Assembly: GCA_009788105.1 (NCBI GenBank)
Contig: WQSD01000100.1
Span: 1 to 5,290 of the forward strand
Source: Oscillospiraceae bacterium
Lineage (GTDB): Bacteria > Bacillota > Clostridia > Oscillospirales > CAG-272
Reading direction: 5' to 3'
Length of the DNA: 5,290 nucleotides
Positions 5,081 through 5,290 of the stretch are shown here, in pieces. The notes below the pieces were generated by a model. The model worked only from the letters and a program-made list of their open reading frames with translations. It was not told the origin of the DNA and searched no databases. Position 1 is the first letter of the stretch; each line of letters starts with the position of its first letter. Position numbers and translations under genes: made by a program.

Positions 5081-5280
5081 ATTCAGAGTGAAGAAAAAGG
5101 TCAAAGTCGTGGGCTATGCGCCCACACTGCACAAGTTTTTTGTAAAAAACTTGACTAAAAACTTTTCTCGCAAAAGCATTTCATGCTTTTGTACCAAAGT
5201 TTTTGTTCCACCTTTTTACAAAAAGGTGGTCGGGTGTGGGGTGAAACTCCACGACCTTGACCTTTTTTTTCACTCTGAAT
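5081..5280. mobile_element. 200-bp MITE-like palindromic element (copy 2)
   Basis: The terminal inverted repeats at 5081-5112 and 5249-5280 match at 30 of 32 positions and begin ATTCAGAGTGAA. Internal stems include GTGGGC/GCCCAC (5109-5114/5120-5125) and CAAGTTTTTT/AAAAAACTTG (5132-5141/5144-5153). A nested pair has AAAAACTTT/AAAGTTTTT (5157-5165/5196-5204) around CAAAAGCAT/ATGCTTTTG (5171-5179/5183-5191). The last stem is CCACCTTTTT/AAAAAGGTGG (5208-5217/5220-5229). It has no coding capacity. It starts 3 bp after the oxidoreductase stop, so its hairpins may also end that transcript. No target-site duplication is evident, but only 10 bases remain to the right of it. Nearly half the element matches copy 1 at 459-534 in inverted orientation. 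Confidence 0.82.
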
Positions 5281-5290
5281 CGCCGAAATA

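Noticed and set aside
4193..5104. Minus-strand frame of 303 codons under the oxidoreductase gene
   Set aside because: The plus strand encodes clear FAD and Rieske motifs. The antisense product is Arg/His/Cys-rich with no domain and no start signals.
5132..5153. Stand-alone intrinsic terminator for the oxidoreductase
   Set aside because: The stem is A/T-dominated and is not followed by a T tract. It is annotated as part of the repeat element, which may still end transcription as a whole.
454..5280. CRISPR array, tRNA, rRNA or riboswitch among the repeated stems
   Set aside because: The repeats are palindromic, of unequal length and not regularly spaced. No tRNA-like cloverleaf or known riboswitch core was recognised.

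Overview
The window looks like chromosomal DNA from an anaerobic, low-to-medium-GC Firmicute. The most likely home is the Clostridia, perhaps an Oscillospiraceae/Ruminococcaceae-type gut bacterium. The evidence is strong AGGAGG-type ribosome binding sites, sigma-A-type promoters, a clostridial style of VanS-like kinase, an FAD/Rieske oxidoreductase of a kind common in that group, and hairpin-rich intergenic repeats. The taxonomy is inference from style; no taxonomic marker gene is present.

Layout, left to right. Positions 1-245 (minus) hold the 5' part of a single-pass membrane protein that runs off the left edge. It is preceded by a fully consensus promoter (TTGACA, 17 bp, TGATATAAT) at 336-364 and a second, duplicated extended -10 box at 281-289. 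Positions 420-451 form a strong hairpin that fits as the terminator of the kinase operon read on the minus strand. Between that terminator and the kinase stop codon lies a hairpin-rich insertion (454-723) bracketed by an 11-bp direct repeat. Positions 748-3421 (minus) carry a two-component operon: an OmpR/PhoB-type response regulator followed by an overlapping membrane histidine kinase. Positions 3422-3763 are a divergent intergenic region with two hairpins, repeated 23-bp motifs and candidate promoters. Positions 3764-5077 (plus) encode an FAD-dependent oxidoreductase of the DAO fold with a very compact C-terminal Rieske [2Fe-2S] site. Positions 5081-5280 are a 200-bp MITE-like element with 32-bp near-perfect terminal inverted repeats; half of it is nearly identical, in inverted orientation, to part of the 454-723 insertion.

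How the parts may work together. The kinase would sense an extracytoplasmic signal and phosphorylate the regulator at Asp55. The regulator may act on the divergent intergenic region, which would make the FAD/Rieske enzyme a candidate target; that link rests only on gene arrangement. The protein-coding content belongs to recognisable families. The least conventional material is between the genes: two related palindromic repeat insertions bracket the three-gene block, one of them apparently inserted into the copy of a terminator stem, and the regulator has a long hairpin-rich leader. I do not see a clearly undescribed protein system here.
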